Assembly: GCA_028714035.1 (NCBI GenBank)
Contig: JAQTNA010000027.1
Coordinates: forward strand, 1 to 57,902
Origin: Rhodocyclaceae bacterium
GTDB taxonomy: Bacteria; Pseudomonadota; Gammaproteobacteria; Burkholderiales; Rhodocyclaceae
Length of the DNA stretch: 57,902 nt
Reading direction: 5' to 3'
Within the stretch, counting starts at the first letter, position 1. Each line of letters opens with the position of its first letter. The position numbers and the translations under genes were made by a program. Below are positions 17,402 to 27,127 of the stretch, piece after piece. Under the pieces are notes generated by a model, which was not told the origin of the DNA, made no database searches, and worked only from the letters and a program-made list of their open reading frames with translations.

Positions 17402-18983
17402 TGCCCGCCGTGGGACTCGCCCTTGCCCCGTTCCCATGCTGAAGGGTGTGTGGGGCGGTTTGCTGCTGGGTCTCTGCCTTTGGGGGGCCGGGCAACGAGT
17501 ATGGGCCGCCAACTGGACAGTGACTCCCGTTCTGCAGTGGCAGGAAACCTGGTCCGACAACATCGCGTTGGCGGCGCCGGGGTTGGAGCGCAGTGACCTG
17601 GTGACGCAGCTGAATCCCGGGCTTCACGTCAGCGGCCAGGGCGGGCGGCTCAAGGCAAATCTGGACGCGCTATGGCAGGTCCTGAACTATGCCCACGGCA
17701 CATCCGCGAACCGGACGCTCCCGACGCTCAGTGCCAATGGTTCGCTGGAACTGGTGGATAAATGGTTCTACGTGGACGGTGTGGCCTCCATGTCTCAACA
17801 GGCCTTGTCGCCTTTCGGGCCGCAGACGACCCAGGCCGCGAACATCAATGCCAACAACAGCCGTGTGAACAGTTACGCCCTGACGCCGCGCATCAACGGG
17901 GTCGTGGGCTCGGATCTGACCTACGATCTACGCTATCAGGCGAGCCAGACCTCGACGTCATCAAGCCTGGTAACCACGGCGCAAGGCACAAACAGCCGGA
18001 CGGCCGGCTGGACCGGCGGGCTGCGCTGGGGCAATGCCTCCCGCTTGTTCAACGTGGCGGCCGATTTCTCCACGACAAGCACCCGCTTTTCGAGCGGCCA
18101 GGCCACCACGGAAAACAGCCTGGATCGGGTCTACGCCTATTTCAATCCGGATGCTCACCTGAGTTTCTCGGCCAATGTTGGGCGGGAATACAACAACGGC
18201 GTCAATAGTGCGGCGACTCCCAGAGGTTCAAGCCCGACTCACGGAGTTGGCTTCAACTGGCAGCCTGATCCGCGCACGACGATCTCGGGAGAACACGATA
18301 TCCGCTATTTCGGCCCGAATGACTCGCTCAGCCTGAACCACCGCTTTCGCCGTGCGGCACTGAGTGTCGCCTACAGCCGGGATCGAACCACCAGTCAAAG
18401 CCTGTTGTTGCAGAACTCGACGAGTACGTATTACCAGATACTGTCGGCTTCCATGACCGCCTCGGTTCCCGATCCGGTGCAAAGGGATCTCTTGGTGAGG
18501 CAGGTACTCCAGTCCCAGGGGCTTGCGCCCAACGCGGCGCCGCTGATCGGTTTCCTTTCCGACAGCATTTTGATCCAGCGCGCCATGAATATCTCATTCG
18601 CCGTGATCGGCGTGCGCAACACGGTGACCTTCACCGCTTCCCGCAGCAACAGCAGGACGGACACGGTGCCGACGCTCACCGATGTCCTTGCCTCCTATAG
18701 CGAAATCTCCCAGAGCAATCTGGGCTTGAACTGGGCCTTTCAGGTAAGCCCCTATTCCACGCTTACCGCCACTCTCACCCAGACGAAGAGCGACGGCGTC
18801 GGGACGCTCGGGTCGGGAACCCTGACGCGCCAATCCGCTGTTAACATACTCTGGAACTCGCAGCTAGGTCCGCACTCTTCGGGTTCGCTGGCCCTGCGCC
18901 GAGTGAATGCGTCCGGGTCGGTGAGTGGCACCGGGGGTTACCGAGAAAGTGCAGCCACCGCCACTCTCGGCTACAAGTATTGA
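17388..18983 (+). CDS. XrtA-system outer-membrane beta-barrel protein
   Basis: The product is about 530 residues and is predicted to be secreted and rich in alternating beta strands. A signal peptide (LLLGLCLWGAGQRVWA) is followed by WTVTPVLQWQETWSDNIAL, typical of the PEP-CTERM-system hypothetical barrel family. The C-terminus ends in GYRESAATATLGYKY, an outer-membrane-barrel-like end. The function is unknown; it may be part of the secretion pore. The start is uncertain: in-frame ATGs exist at 17361, 17388 and 17436. The gene overlaps the kinase end unless 17436 is used. Confidence 0.82.
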   Translation: MVRPDARRGTRPCPVPMLKGVWGGLLLGLCLWGAGQRVWAANWTVTPVLQWQETWSDNIALAAPGLERSDLVTQLNPGLHVSGQGGRLKANLDALWQVLNYAHGTSANRTLPTLSANGSLELVDKWFYVDGVASMSQQALSPFGPQTTQAANINANNSRVNSYALTPRINGVVGSDLTYDLRYQASQTSTSSSLVTTAQGTNSRTAGWTGGLRWGNASRLFNVAADFSTTSTRFSSGQATTENSLDRVYAYFNPDAHLSFSANVGREYNNGVNSAATPRGSSPTHGVGFNWQPDPRTTISGEHDIRYFGPNDSLSLNHRFRRAALSVAYSRDRTTSQSLLLQNSTSTYYQILSASMTASVPDPVQRDLLVRQVLQSQGLAPNAAPLIGFLSDSILIQRAMNISFAVIGVRNTVTFTASRSNSRTDTVPTLTDVLASYSEISQSNLGLNWAFQVSPYSTLTATLTQTKSDGVGTLGSGTLTRQSAVNILWNSQLGPHSSGSLALRRVNASGSVSGTGGYRESAATATLGYKY

Positions 18984-18992
18984 GGAGCCGTC

Positions 18993-19976
18993 ATGTACGA
19001 AGAATATTACGGGCTTGCGGGCAAGCCTTTCCAGCTCAACCCGGATCCTTCCTTTTATTTCGGTAGCCGGGGGCACCAGCGCGCCATGGCCTATCTGGAA
19101 TATGGGCTGCACCAGAGCGAGGGATTCATCGTCATCACGGGGGACGTGGGGGCGGGCAAGACGACCCTGGTCCGTAGCCTTCTGCAGAAACTCGATCCGG
19201 ACAAGATCGTCGCCGGGCAGTTGGTCAGCACCCAACTGGAGGCCGATGATATCCTGCGCCTGGTGGCGGCGGCCTTCGGGCTGCCTAACCAGACCCCGGA
19301 AAAGGCCGATTTGCTCCTGGCTCTGGAAATGTTCCTGGTTTCGGTGGCAGCCAAGGGCAAGCGCGTCCTGCTGGTGGTGGACGAGGCCCAGAATCTGGCG
19401 CCGCGGGCGCTGGAGGAGTTGCGCATGCTCTCCAATTTCCAGATCGGGGAACACTCCCTGTTGCAGAGTTTTCTGGTGGGACAGCCGGAATTCCGGGAAA
19501 CCATGCGCAGTCCGGAGATGTTGCAGTTGCGCCAACGGGTACTTGCCTCGTACCATCTCGGTCCCCTGGATGCGGACGAAACCCGGGCTTACATCGAGCA
19601 TCGCCTGAATCATGTGGATTGGAAGGGAAATCCTGCCTTCGAGCCCGAAGCCTTTCAGGCAATATACGAGTTCTCGGCGGGCGTCCCGCGGCGCATCAAT
19701 ACCCTGTGCGATCGCCTCCTGCTGTCCGGTTTCCTGGCGGGCAAGGCGGTCTTTGCCCGGGCTGATGTCGAGGAAGTGACGCAGGAGCTGGCGGAGGAAA
19801 CCGGGGTGATCGGCGTGCCGCCGTCCGGCCAGGGCAAGGTTGACGGGGGCGATACGGCACGTGCCCAGGCGCCTGCCATACCGGGGACGGGGTTTGCCGC
19901 CCAGGCGGCACTGCTCGAGGCGAGACTCGCCCGGCTGGAGCGGGAAGTGGCGCAACTCAAGGCCGGCTGGGCGTGA
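18993..19976 (+). CDS. XrtA-associated AAA ATPase (ExeA/GspA-like)
   Basis: The 327-residue protein resembles the ExeA/GspA ATPase domain. It opens with the family-typical MYEEYYGLAGKPFQLNPDP. Walker A is GDVGAGKTTL (about residues 47-56), Walker B is VLLVVDEAQNL, and an arginine-bearing AAA helix (GVPRRINTLCDRLLL) follows. The last 30 residues form an amphipathic coiled coil. ATPases of this kind are constant members of XrtA loci, but their substrate is not known. The gene starts 9 bp after the barrel gene with GAGGAG upstream. Confidence 0.9.
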   Translation: MYEEYYGLAGKPFQLNPDPSFYFGSRGHQRAMAYLEYGLHQSEGFIVITGDVGAGKTTLVRSLLQKLDPDKIVAGQLVSTQLEADDILRLVAAAFGLPNQTPEKADLLLALEMFLVSVAAKGKRVLLVVDEAQNLAPRALEELRMLSNFQIGEHSLLQSFLVGQPEFRETMRSPEMLQLRQRVLASYHLGPLDADETRAYIEHRLNHVDWKGNPAFEPEAFQAIYEFSAGVPRRINTLCDRLLLSGFLAGKAVFARADVEEVTQELAEETGVIGVPPSGQGKVDGGDTARAQAPAIPGTGFAAQAALLEARLARLEREVAQLKAGWA

Positions 19977-20004
19977 TTCGGTGAAGCATCCGGAAAGGAC
20001 AGAA

Positions 20005-21165
20005 ATGAGCAAGTTGCTGACGGGGCTGGGGCCTGTGGTATGCGTGGTGGGGGCCAGGCCGAACTACATGAAAATGGCGCCCATCGTGCGGGCCTTCAAG
20101 GCGGCAGGCTTGCCGGTGTTGCTGGTGCATACCGGGCAGCACTACGATGCAGCCATGAATGACCGGCTATTTTCCGACCTGAAGATGCCTGCCCCGGATA
20201 TCAACCTGGAGGTGGGTTCCGGCACCCATGCCGTGCAGACCGCGGAGATCATGCGCCGTTTCGAACCGGTGGTGGATGAGCATCATCCGTCCTGTGTCCT
20301 GGTGGTGGGAGATGTGAACTCCACTCTGGCATGCAGCCTGGTGGCGACCAAGAAGGGCATTCCCGTGGCACACGTGGAATCGGGCCTGCGGAGCTATGAC
20401 CGGGCCATGCCCGAGGAGATCAACCGCATCCTCACGGATCAGCTCTCCGATCTGCTGTACACGACCGAGCGTTCCGCCCATGGCAACCTGGCGCGGGAGG
20501 GGATACCGGAAGAGCGCGTGGAATTTGTCGGCAACGTCATGATTGACTCTCTGCTGGCCAACCGGGAACAGGCCGTTGCGCCCGCGGAAACGCTGGTTCG
20601 GGAAGGCAAGGATCCCGCCATCCTGGAGCACCCCAAGGGCTTCGGGGTCGTGACCCTGCACCGCCCGTCCAATGTGGATAGTGCCGACACGCTTAGGCCT
20701 CTACTCGAACTGTTGAACGAGATCAGTACTCGGCTGCCGCTGGTCTTCGCGCTCCATCCCCGCACCCGGAACAACGTGGAGCGCTTCGGCCTCGGGCATC
20801 TTCTCTCCGCCCCCGGCATCGTGTGCCTGCCGCCTCAGGGCTATCTGGAGATGCTGGGCCTGATGGCCGGGGCGACCGTAGTGCTTACCGACTCGGGCGG
20901 AATCCAGGAAGAGACCACCGCCCTCGCCGTGCCCTGCATCACCCTGCGCGAGAATACCGAGCGTCCCATCACCATCGAGCAGGGGACCAACGTGCTGGCG
21001 GGATGCGATCGCGGCATCATCCTGTCGGCGGTGGCGGACATCCTGGCGACCGGCGGCAAGCGGGGGCGCGTCCCGGAGTACTGGGACGGCCACGCGGCGG
21101 AGCGGATCGCTGCCCATCTTTCAGCCTGGCTGCTCGCTCGCCAGGCCGCTGCTGTCGGAGGCTGA
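20005..21165 (+). CDS. wecB: UDP-N-acetylglucosamine 2-epimerase (non-hydrolysing)
   Basis: The 386-residue enzyme interconverts UDP-GlcNAc and UDP-ManNAc and so supplies amino-sugar precursors. Signature pieces are GARPNYMKMAPIV, HTGQHYDAAMN, HVESGLRSYDRAMPEEINR, the LTDSGGIQEE phosphate-binding loop and ENTERPITIEQGTN. The ATG at 20005 follows AAGGAC. Its place inside the polysaccharide operon indicates that the polymer contains ManNAc or a derived acidic sugar. No ManNAc dehydrogenase is seen next to it. Confidence 0.93.
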   Translation: MSKLLTGLGPVVCVVGARPNYMKMAPIVRAFKAAGLPVLLVHTGQHYDAAMNDRLFSDLKMPAPDINLEVGSGTHAVQTAEIMRRFEPVVDEHHPSCVLVVGDVNSTLACSLVATKKGIPVAHVESGLRSYDRAMPEEINRILTDQLSDLLYTTERSAHGNLAREGIPEERVEFVGNVMIDSLLANREQAVAPAETLVREGKDPAILEHPKGFGVVTLHRPSNVDSADTLRPLLELLNEISTRLPLVFALHPRTRNNVERFGLGHLLSAPGIVCLPPQGYLEMLGLMAGATVVLTDSGGIQEETTALAVPCITLRENTERPITIEQGTNVLAGCDRGIILSAVADILATGGKRGRVPEYWDGHAAERIAAHLSAWLLARQAAAVGG

Positions 21166-21167
21166 GC

Positions 21168-22022
21168 TTGGTTCTGCGGCGTCAAGGGCGGCCGGTCAAC
21201 GCGCTCACCGTGGATGTGGAAGACTATTTCCAGGTCTCGGCCCTCGCGCCCCACATCCCACGGGAGGCCTGGGAGAGCACCAGGTGCCGGGTGGAGGCGA
21301 ACGTCGACCGCATCCTGGCCATGCTCGACGAGCGCGGCGTGCACGCCACCTTCTTTACCCTGGGCTGGATCGCGCAGCGTTATCCGGGGTTGGTGCGGCG
21401 CATCGTTGCCGCCGGCCATGAACTGGCCAGCCACGGCTACGGGCATCTGCGCGCCAGTGACCAGAGCCACGCCGAATTCCTGGAGGACATTCGCCGCGCC
21501 AAGGGCCTTCTGGAAGATCTGGGCGGGGTAAAGGTCCAGGGATACCGCGCTCCCAGTTTCTCCATCGGCGCCGGCAACCTTTGGGCTCTCGACTGCCTTC
21601 GGGAAGCGGGTTACCGCTATTCCTCAAGCATCTATCCGGTGGTCCACGACCATTACGGCATGCCGGAATCTCCGCGTTTTTCCTTCGAGGCGCGGGATGG
21701 ACTGCTGGAGATTCCGCCCACCACCGTGGCATGGGCCGGACGCAACTGGCCGGCTTCCGGCGGAGGCTGGTTCCGGTTGTTGCCCTACCACGTATCGCGC
21801 CGGCTCATCCGGCGGGTGAATGAGCGCGAGGGCCAGTCGGCCATGTTTTACTTTCACCCCTGGGAGATTGACCCGGGCCAGCCAAAAGTGCCGGGCGTGC
21901 CGCTCAAGACGCGCTTTCGCCATTACGTCAACCTGGAACGCATGGAGAAGAAAATCATCCGCCTGCTGCATGATTTCGCCTGGGACCGGGCGGATCGTGT
22001 GTTCCTGGAGCCGGAGTTATGA
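21168..22022 (+). CDS. XrtA-system polysaccharide deacetylase (DUF3473)
   Basis: The 284-residue protein has a NodB-type deacetylase fold: TVDVEDYFQVSA holds the first acidic metal-binding site, and SHGYGHLRAS holds metal histidines. A C-terminal DUF3473 extension includes MFYFHPWEIDPGQPKVPG. It should remove N-acetyl groups from the polymer or its precursor. The start is a TTG at 21168, supported by GGAG at 21157-21160. No earlier in-frame ATG is free of the wecB end, and the TTG lies 2 bp after the wecB stop. Confidence 0.88.
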   Translation: MVLRRQGRPVNALTVDVEDYFQVSALAPHIPREAWESTRCRVEANVDRILAMLDERGVHATFFTLGWIAQRYPGLVRRIVAAGHELASHGYGHLRASDQSHAEFLEDIRRAKGLLEDLGGVKVQGYRAPSFSIGAGNLWALDCLREAGYRYSSSIYPVVHDHYGMPESPRFSFEARDGLLEIPPTTVAWAGRNWPASGGGWFRLLPYHVSRRLIRRVNEREGQSAMFYFHPWEIDPGQPKVPGVPLKTRFRHYVNLERMEKKIIRLLHDFAWDRADRVFLEPEL

Positions 22023-22035
22023 GGGAAACCGAAAC

Positions 22036-23064
22036 ATGTTAGAAGTGAAATTGCTGACGCCAGCCGACCGGGCACGCTGGGATCGGTTTGTTCTGGATTG
22101 TCCTGCCGCCACATTCTTCCATCGGGCCGGCTGGGAGGAATTGGTCGGGGGCGTGCTGGGTCACCGCACCTGGTTTCTCTACGCGGAAAGGGATGGGGAG
22201 ATCTGTGGTGTCCTGCCCCTGGCCCAGGTAAAGAGCCTGCTCTTCGGCAATTCCATGACCTCGCTGCCTTTCTGCGTCTATGGCGGTGTGGCGAGCATGG
22301 ACGTCGAGGCAAGCGAGGCACTGGAAGCGGAGGCGGAGCGCCTGGCGCGAGAAATGGACGTGGCCTATCTGGAGTACCGGAACGTGTCGCCCCATCACGC
22401 GGATTGGCCGACGCAGGATATCTACGCGACGTTCCGCATGGATCTGGCGGCGGATGAGGCTGGACGCATGAAGGCGATTCCGAGCAATCGCCGGAACAAG
22501 GTGAGGCGGGGCATCAAGGCCGGCCTGAGCTGGGAGATTGACCAGGACGTGGAGCGTCTCTTTCCCCTCTACGCGGACAACGTGCACCGCCATGGCACGC
22601 CTCCCTTCTCCCGTCGTTACCTGGAAAGGATCAAGGAGGTATTCGGCGACGATTGCGACATCCTGATCGTGATTGATGCGGAGGGGGTGCCGGTCAGCGG
22701 CATGATGTCATTCTTTTTCCGTGGCGAGACCATGCCTTACTACGCGGGCGAAAACCTGCGGGCCAGAGACACCGCGGCCAATGACTACAAGTATTGGGCG
22801 CTGATGGCTCGTGCGGCCGAGCGGGGTTGCACCGTGTTCGACTGCGGCCGGAGCAAGCAGGGGACGGGCGCCTACGTGTTCAAGAACAGTTGGGGGTTCA
22901 CGGCGGTGCCCCTGCACTATGAATATCGGCTGTACAAGAGGGATTCCGTGCCCCAGAACAACCCGTCCAACCCCAAGTACAAGCTGTTCATCGAAGCTTG
23001 GCAGCGCATGCCTATCGGTCTGGCGAACTGGCTCGGTCCCTACATCGTCAGGAACCTGGGCTGA
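22036..23064 (+). CDS. XrtA-associated FemAB-like peptidyl/acyl transferase
   Basis: The 342-residue protein belongs to the FemAB branch of the GNAT fold linked to PEP-CTERM loci. Motifs include FFHRAGWEELVGGVLGH near the N-terminus, RRNKVRRGIKAGL mid-protein, and DYKYWALMARAAERGCTVFD with CGRSKQGTGAYVFK near the end. FemAB enzymes transfer amino acids from aminoacyl-tRNA to a cell-wall precursor. Whether this one transfers an amino acid or another acyl group is not known. Its stop overlaps the next gene (ATGA). Confidence 0.87.
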   Translation: MLEVKLLTPADRARWDRFVLDCPAATFFHRAGWEELVGGVLGHRTWFLYAERDGEICGVLPLAQVKSLLFGNSMTSLPFCVYGGVASMDVEASEALEAEAERLAREMDVAYLEYRNVSPHHADWPTQDIYATFRMDLAADEAGRMKAIPSNRRNKVRRGIKAGLSWEIDQDVERLFPLYADNVHRHGTPPFSRRYLERIKEVFGDDCDILIVIDAEGVPVSGMMSFFFRGETMPYYAGENLRARDTAANDYKYWALMARAAERGCTVFDCGRSKQGTGAYVFKNSWGFTAVPLHYEYRLYKRDSVPQNNPSNPKYKLFIEAWQRMPIGLANWLGPYIVRNLG

Positions 23065-24305
23065 TGACTGCGCCGGATAGCCTGCTGTTCCTACCTCACA
23101 GGTTGCCTTATCCCCCGAACAAGGGCGACAAGCTGCGTTCCTACCATCTTCTGAAGTATTTGGCGGAACGCTATCGGGTTTTTGTCGGCACGTTTATTGA
23201 TGATCCGCAGGACGAGGGCTACGTCGAGGAAGTGCGGCGCTATTGTGCCGGCCTGCATGTGGCTAGGATCGAGCCCCGGCTGGCTCGGCTGGCCAGCCTG
23301 ACGGGTTTGTTGGCGGGGGAGCCGCTGACGCTGTCTTATTACCGAAATGCCGAGTTGGCTCGCTGGGTGAAGAAGACTGTGGCGGACGAGGGCATCCGGA
23401 CCATCGTGGTGTTCTGTTCGGCGATGGCCCAGTACGTCATGGATATGCCCGGGCCGCGTCTCCTGGTGGATTTCGTGGACCTGGATTCGGCGAAATGGAC
23501 GGAATACGCCAGGCATCGGGGTTGGCCCATGTCATGGTTGTACCGGCGCGAGGGCGAGAAACTCCTGGCCTTCGAGCAGAAAGTGGCCGGCAGGGCGTTC
23601 GCTTCGTTCTTCGTCACCGATGCGGAAGTCGTCCTGTTCCGGAAGTTGGCGCCGGAATGCAAGGCCAGGGTCGAGGCGCTGGAAATGGGCGTGGATTCGG
23701 AATACTTTTCTCCGGAGCATGGGTTCGCCTCGCCTTTTGGGCCGGAGGAAGTTCCCCTGGTGTTTACCGGAGTCATGGATTACTGGCCCAACGTGGATGC
23801 CGTGGTCTGGTTTGCCAATGAAATATTGCCCGTCTTGCGGGCAGGGAATCCGGCGATTCGTTTCTACATCGTCGGTATGCGTCCCTCTCCCGCGGTGCGG
23901 GCACTGGCCGGCGAGGGCGTGGTGGTCACGGGTCTGGTGCCGGATGTGCGGCCTTATCTCCTTGGTGCGCGAGTCGTGGTGGCGCCGCTGAGGGTGGCGC
24001 GCGGCATCCAGACCAAGGTGCTGGAGGCCATGTCCATGGCGCGTCCGGTGGTGGTGGCGGAAGGATGTGCCGCGGCCATAGATGCCGAAGCCGGCAAGCA
24101 CTTTGCAACGGCATCGGATGTGCCGTCCTTCCTGTCTCGCGTCGAGGAACTGCTGAATAACACGGAGGCCGCCGCGGCCATGGGGAGAGAGGCACGGAGG
24201 CGCGTCATCACACGCTACAGTTGGCAGGCGAACCTGTCGCGCCTCGGCGGCTACCTGGACGCGGGCCAGATGCTCGCATGCCCGGAAAATGACGTCCAGG
24301 CATAA
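23064..24305 (+). CDS. XrtA-system glycosyltransferase 1 (GT4-like)
   Basis: The 413-residue cytoplasmic glycosyltransferase has a GT-B layout. The N-terminus LFLPHRLPYPPNKGDKLRSY is the recognisable opening of the PEP-CTERM/exosortase-linked 'sugar transferase 1' family. The C-terminal half carries the donor-site region GIQTKVLEAMSMARPVV. It should add one sugar to the lipid-linked repeat unit; donor and acceptor are unknown. The ATG overlaps the stop of the FemAB-like gene, which indicates translational coupling. Confidence 0.88.
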   Translation: MTAPDSLLFLPHRLPYPPNKGDKLRSYHLLKYLAERYRVFVGTFIDDPQDEGYVEEVRRYCAGLHVARIEPRLARLASLTGLLAGEPLTLSYYRNAELARWVKKTVADEGIRTIVVFCSAMAQYVMDMPGPRLLVDFVDLDSAKWTEYARHRGWPMSWLYRREGEKLLAFEQKVAGRAFASFFVTDAEVVLFRKLAPECKARVEALEMGVDSEYFSPEHGFASPFGPEEVPLVFTGVMDYWPNVDAVVWFANEILPVLRAGNPAIRFYIVGMRPSPAVRALAGEGVVVTGLVPDVRPYLLGARVVVAPLRVARGIQTKVLEAMSMARPVVVAEGCAAAIDAEAGKHFATASDVPSFLSRVEELLNNTEAAAAMGREARRRVITRYSWQANLSRLGGYLDAGQMLACPENDVQA

Positions 24306-24358
24306 GGATGATGCAATAATGGACCTTGTTGCCCAAACTTTCCAAGTTCCCTGAAGCC

Positions 24359-25942
24359 ATGGTCGAAAACGTGCCTGATATGCCCCTCCGTGCGGAAGAG
24401 GGGCGCCAACCCGGATTGAGCCGTGCCTGGCGCCATGGCCTCTTTGCGGTGGCGCTTTCCATCATCTGGGTGCTGGCCTGGCACTGGAATACCGTGGGTG
24501 CCATGGTGGCTATCTGGTGGCGTTCGGAAACCTTCGCCCACGGTTTCCTGGTCCCGGTGATCAGCGCTTGGCTTGTCTGGCGGGACAGGGCGCGGGTTCT
24601 CGCCCAGACGCCCAGAGCCATGCCTTGGATGCTGCTGCTTCAGCTTGCCGCCGGACTGGCGTGGTTGCTGGGCGAACTCGGCACCGTCAATAGCCTTTCC
24701 CAGTTGGCACTCGTGACCATGATCGTTTTGCTGGTGCCTTTGCTTCTCGGGCTGCAGGTGACGCGCGCCCTGCTTTTCCCCCTTCTTTTCCTGTTCTTTG
24801 CGGTGCCCATGGGTGAGTTCCTGTTGCCCACCCTGATGTCCTCCACCGCCGATTTCACGGTTTCGGCCCTGCGCCTGACCGGCATACCGGTCTTTAGGGA
24901 AGGGCAGCACCTGGTTATTCCCTCCGGCCATTGGTCCGTGGTCGAGGCATGCAGCGGCATCCGCTATCTCATCGCATCGGTGATGGTGGGCACTCTCTAC
25001 GCTTACCTGAGCTACCGATCGCTGGTCAGGCGTCTGGTGTTCGTGGCGGTTTCGGCGGTGGTACCCTTGGTTGCCAACTGGATGCGGGCCTATCTGATCG
25101 TGATGCTGGGCCATTTGTCCGACAACCGTCTCGCCACGGGCGTGGACCACATCATCTACGGCTGGCTCTTCTTCGGCATCGTCATGGCTCTGATGTTCTG
25201 GGTGGGTTCCCTGTGGCATGAGGATCCCCGGGATGCCGTGGATCCTCCTCACCGGGGGCTTTCGGTGCCCGTGCCGGCCGGGGGGGCGCTGCGGATGGGT
25301 GGGGCTCTCGTTGCGCTATTCGTGGTAGCGACGGTTCCGGTGTTGTGGCAACAGGCGATACAGGGGCAAGCGCTTCGGTCCGGGCCAACTCGCGTCGCCC
25401 CTTTGGCGCAGGTGCCCGGCTGGACGAGTTCCGAGAATTGGGCCACCAGTTGGAAACCGAGATTCCAACTGGCCTCGGACGAAGTGTTCCGGACCTATCG
25501 TCGCGGGGGGCAGGAAGTGGGCCTATACCTCGGCTACTACGAGAATCAGAACTCCGAACGCAAGCTGGTCAGTTCCGAGAACGTGCTGGTGGCAACGGCG
25601 GACAAGGTATGGTCGCGGGTCAGCCGCGGCGAGAGTACGGTCCCGTATGTCGACGGACCTTTGAAGGTAAGCACCGGGGACTTGCTCAACATGGGGGTTG
25701 ATGAGCGCCTTCTGGCCTGGCAGTGGTATTGGATCGGCGGTCACCTGACCTCGAGCGAGGTGATGGGCAAGGCCTATGTGGCTTTGATGCGTCTGCTCGG
25801 CAAAGGGGACGATGCGGCGGCGGTCATCGTTTATGCCCGCCAGGGAAAGCCCGGCGAGGCGGAAATGGCGCTTTCCTCGTTCGTGAAAGACGCGGGGCCT
25901 GCCATCGAGCAGGCGCTGGAAATGACGCGGAAGAGGCAATGA
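24359..25942 (+). CDS. xrtA: Exosortase A fused to an EpsI domain
   Basis: The 527-residue inner-membrane protein is the sorting transpeptidase of the PEP-CTERM system. The exosortase part (about residues 30-290) has eight or so membrane helices and carries the presumed triad: Cys198 in VVEACSGIRYL, Arg243 in NWMRAYL and His264 in VDHIIYGW. The remaining 220 residues form an EpsI (DUF3485) domain with VGLYLGYYENQNSERKLVSS. EpsI is a separate protein in many loci but is fused here. An upstream TTG at 24326 is possible, but the ATG at 24359 gives the usual N-terminus. Substrates would be proteins with a C-terminal PEP motif, a membrane helix and a basic tail; none is encoded in the window. Confidence 0.95.
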   Translation: MVENVPDMPLRAEEGRQPGLSRAWRHGLFAVALSIIWVLAWHWNTVGAMVAIWWRSETFAHGFLVPVISAWLVWRDRARVLAQTPRAMPWMLLLQLAAGLAWLLGELGTVNSLSQLALVTMIVLLVPLLLGLQVTRALLFPLLFLFFAVPMGEFLLPTLMSSTADFTVSALRLTGIPVFREGQHLVIPSGHWSVVEACSGIRYLIASVMVGTLYAYLSYRSLVRRLVFVAVSAVVPLVANWMRAYLIVMLGHLSDNRLATGVDHIIYGWLFFGIVMALMFWVGSLWHEDPRDAVDPPHRGLSVPVPAGGALRMGGALVALFVVATVPVLWQQAIQGQALRSGPTRVAPLAQVPGWTSSENWATSWKPRFQLASDEVFRTYRRGGQEVGLYLGYYENQNSERKLVSSENVLVATADKVWSRVSRGESTVPYVDGPLKVSTGDLLNMGVDERLLAWQWYWIGGHLTSSEVMGKAYVALMRLLGKGDDAAAVIVYARQGKPGEAEMALSSFVKDAGPAIEQALEMTRKRQ

Positions 25943-27120
25943 TGGGGCACGCGAGAGATTCCCGCCCCCTGGTGGTGCACGTGATGTACCGGTTTGACGT
26001 GGGGGGGCTGCAAAATGGAATCGTGAACCTCGCGAACCACTTTCCCGAGTCGGCCTATCGTCATGCCATCGTGGCCTTGACTGAAGTGACGGATTTCAAG
26101 CAGCGTATCCGGCGAGAAGGCACGACCTATCATGCCCTGCACAAGCCCCCAGGGCAGGGATTCAAGCTTTTCCCGCGTCTCTACAGGCTGTTCCGGGAAC
26201 TTCGCCCGGCGATCGTGCATACGCGCAACCTGGCGGCACTGGAAGTGGCCATTCCGGCCTGGGCTGCCGGGGTGCCGGTGCGCATTCACGGCGAGCATGG
26301 CAGGGATGTGGGTGACCCGGACGGCCTCAGCCGCAAGCATCAGTGGGAGAGGCGCATATACAGCCCTTTCGTCAGCCGTTACATCGCTCTTTCCAAGGAT
26401 CTCGAGACCTATCTGACGGATCGGGTGGGCATCGCAGCCAGCCGGATCTCGCAGATATACAACGGTGTGGACACCGAGCATTTCCATGCGGCCTTGACGG
26501 GCAGAAAGCCCATGGAGGAGTGCCCGTTTACGGATCCTTCCCTTTGGCTGGTGGGCGCCGTGGGTCGCATGCATGAAATAAAGGATCAAGTGACGCTGGC
26601 GCGTGCCTTTGTCCGTGCCCTGGAGATGAAGCCGAGAAGTCGGGAGAGGCTGCGCCTGGTCATGGTGGGGGATGGTCCGCTCAAGGCGGAGGTCGAAAGG
26701 GTGCTGATGGAGGGCGGGGTGCGGGATCTGGCCTGGTTGCCCGGGGAGCGCTCCGACATTGCCCAGGTCATGCATGGCCTGGATTGCTTCGTGTTACCCT
26801 CGCGCGCCGAGGGCATTTCCAACACCCTGCTGGAGGCCATGGCCTCCGCACTGCCGGTGGTGGCGACGAACGTGGGGGGGAACGTGGAGCTGGTGGTTTC
26901 CGGCGAAACGGGAGAACTGGTGCCGCCCGCAAACCCTGACGCCATGGCGAGGGCCATCCTGCGCCAGTATTCGAATCCCGTTTTGGGGATCGCCATGGGC
27001 CGGGCCGGACGGGGGCGGGCAGAAAGGCTGTTCAGCATGGAGAGGATGGTCAACAGCTACCTTGACGTTTATGACGAGGCTCTGGCGCGGGCCGGGATGT
27101 CCGAATCGGCAAAATCATAA
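25939..27120 (+). CDS. XrtA-system glycosyltransferase 2 (GT4-like)
   Basis: The 393-residue GT-B enzyme begins with VVHVMYRFDVGGLQNGIVNL, the opening of the PEP-CTERM-linked 'sugar transferase 2' family. The donor-binding part includes FVLPSRAEGISNTLLEAMAS. It likely extends the lipid-linked oligosaccharide on the cytoplasmic face. The start is the first ATG of ATGATG at 25939, overlapping the exosortase stop by 4 bp. Glycosyltransferases 1 and 2 bracket the exosortase gene, an order seen repeatedly in XrtA loci. Confidence 0.9.
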   Translation: MMGHARDSRPLVVHVMYRFDVGGLQNGIVNLANHFPESAYRHAIVALTEVTDFKQRIRREGTTYHALHKPPGQGFKLFPRLYRLFRELRPAIVHTRNLAALEVAIPAWAAGVPVRIHGEHGRDVGDPDGLSRKHQWERRIYSPFVSRYIALSKDLETYLTDRVGIAASRISQIYNGVDTEHFHAALTGRKPMEECPFTDPSLWLVGAVGRMHEIKDQVTLARAFVRALEMKPRSRERLRLVMVGDGPLKAEVERVLMEGGVRDLAWLPGERSDIAQVMHGLDCFVLPSRAEGISNTLLEAMASALPVVATNVGGNVELVVSGETGELVPPANPDAMARAILRQYSNPVLGIAMGRAGRGRAERLFSMERMVNSYLDVYDEALARAGMSESAKS

Positions 27121-27127
27121 GAACGAT

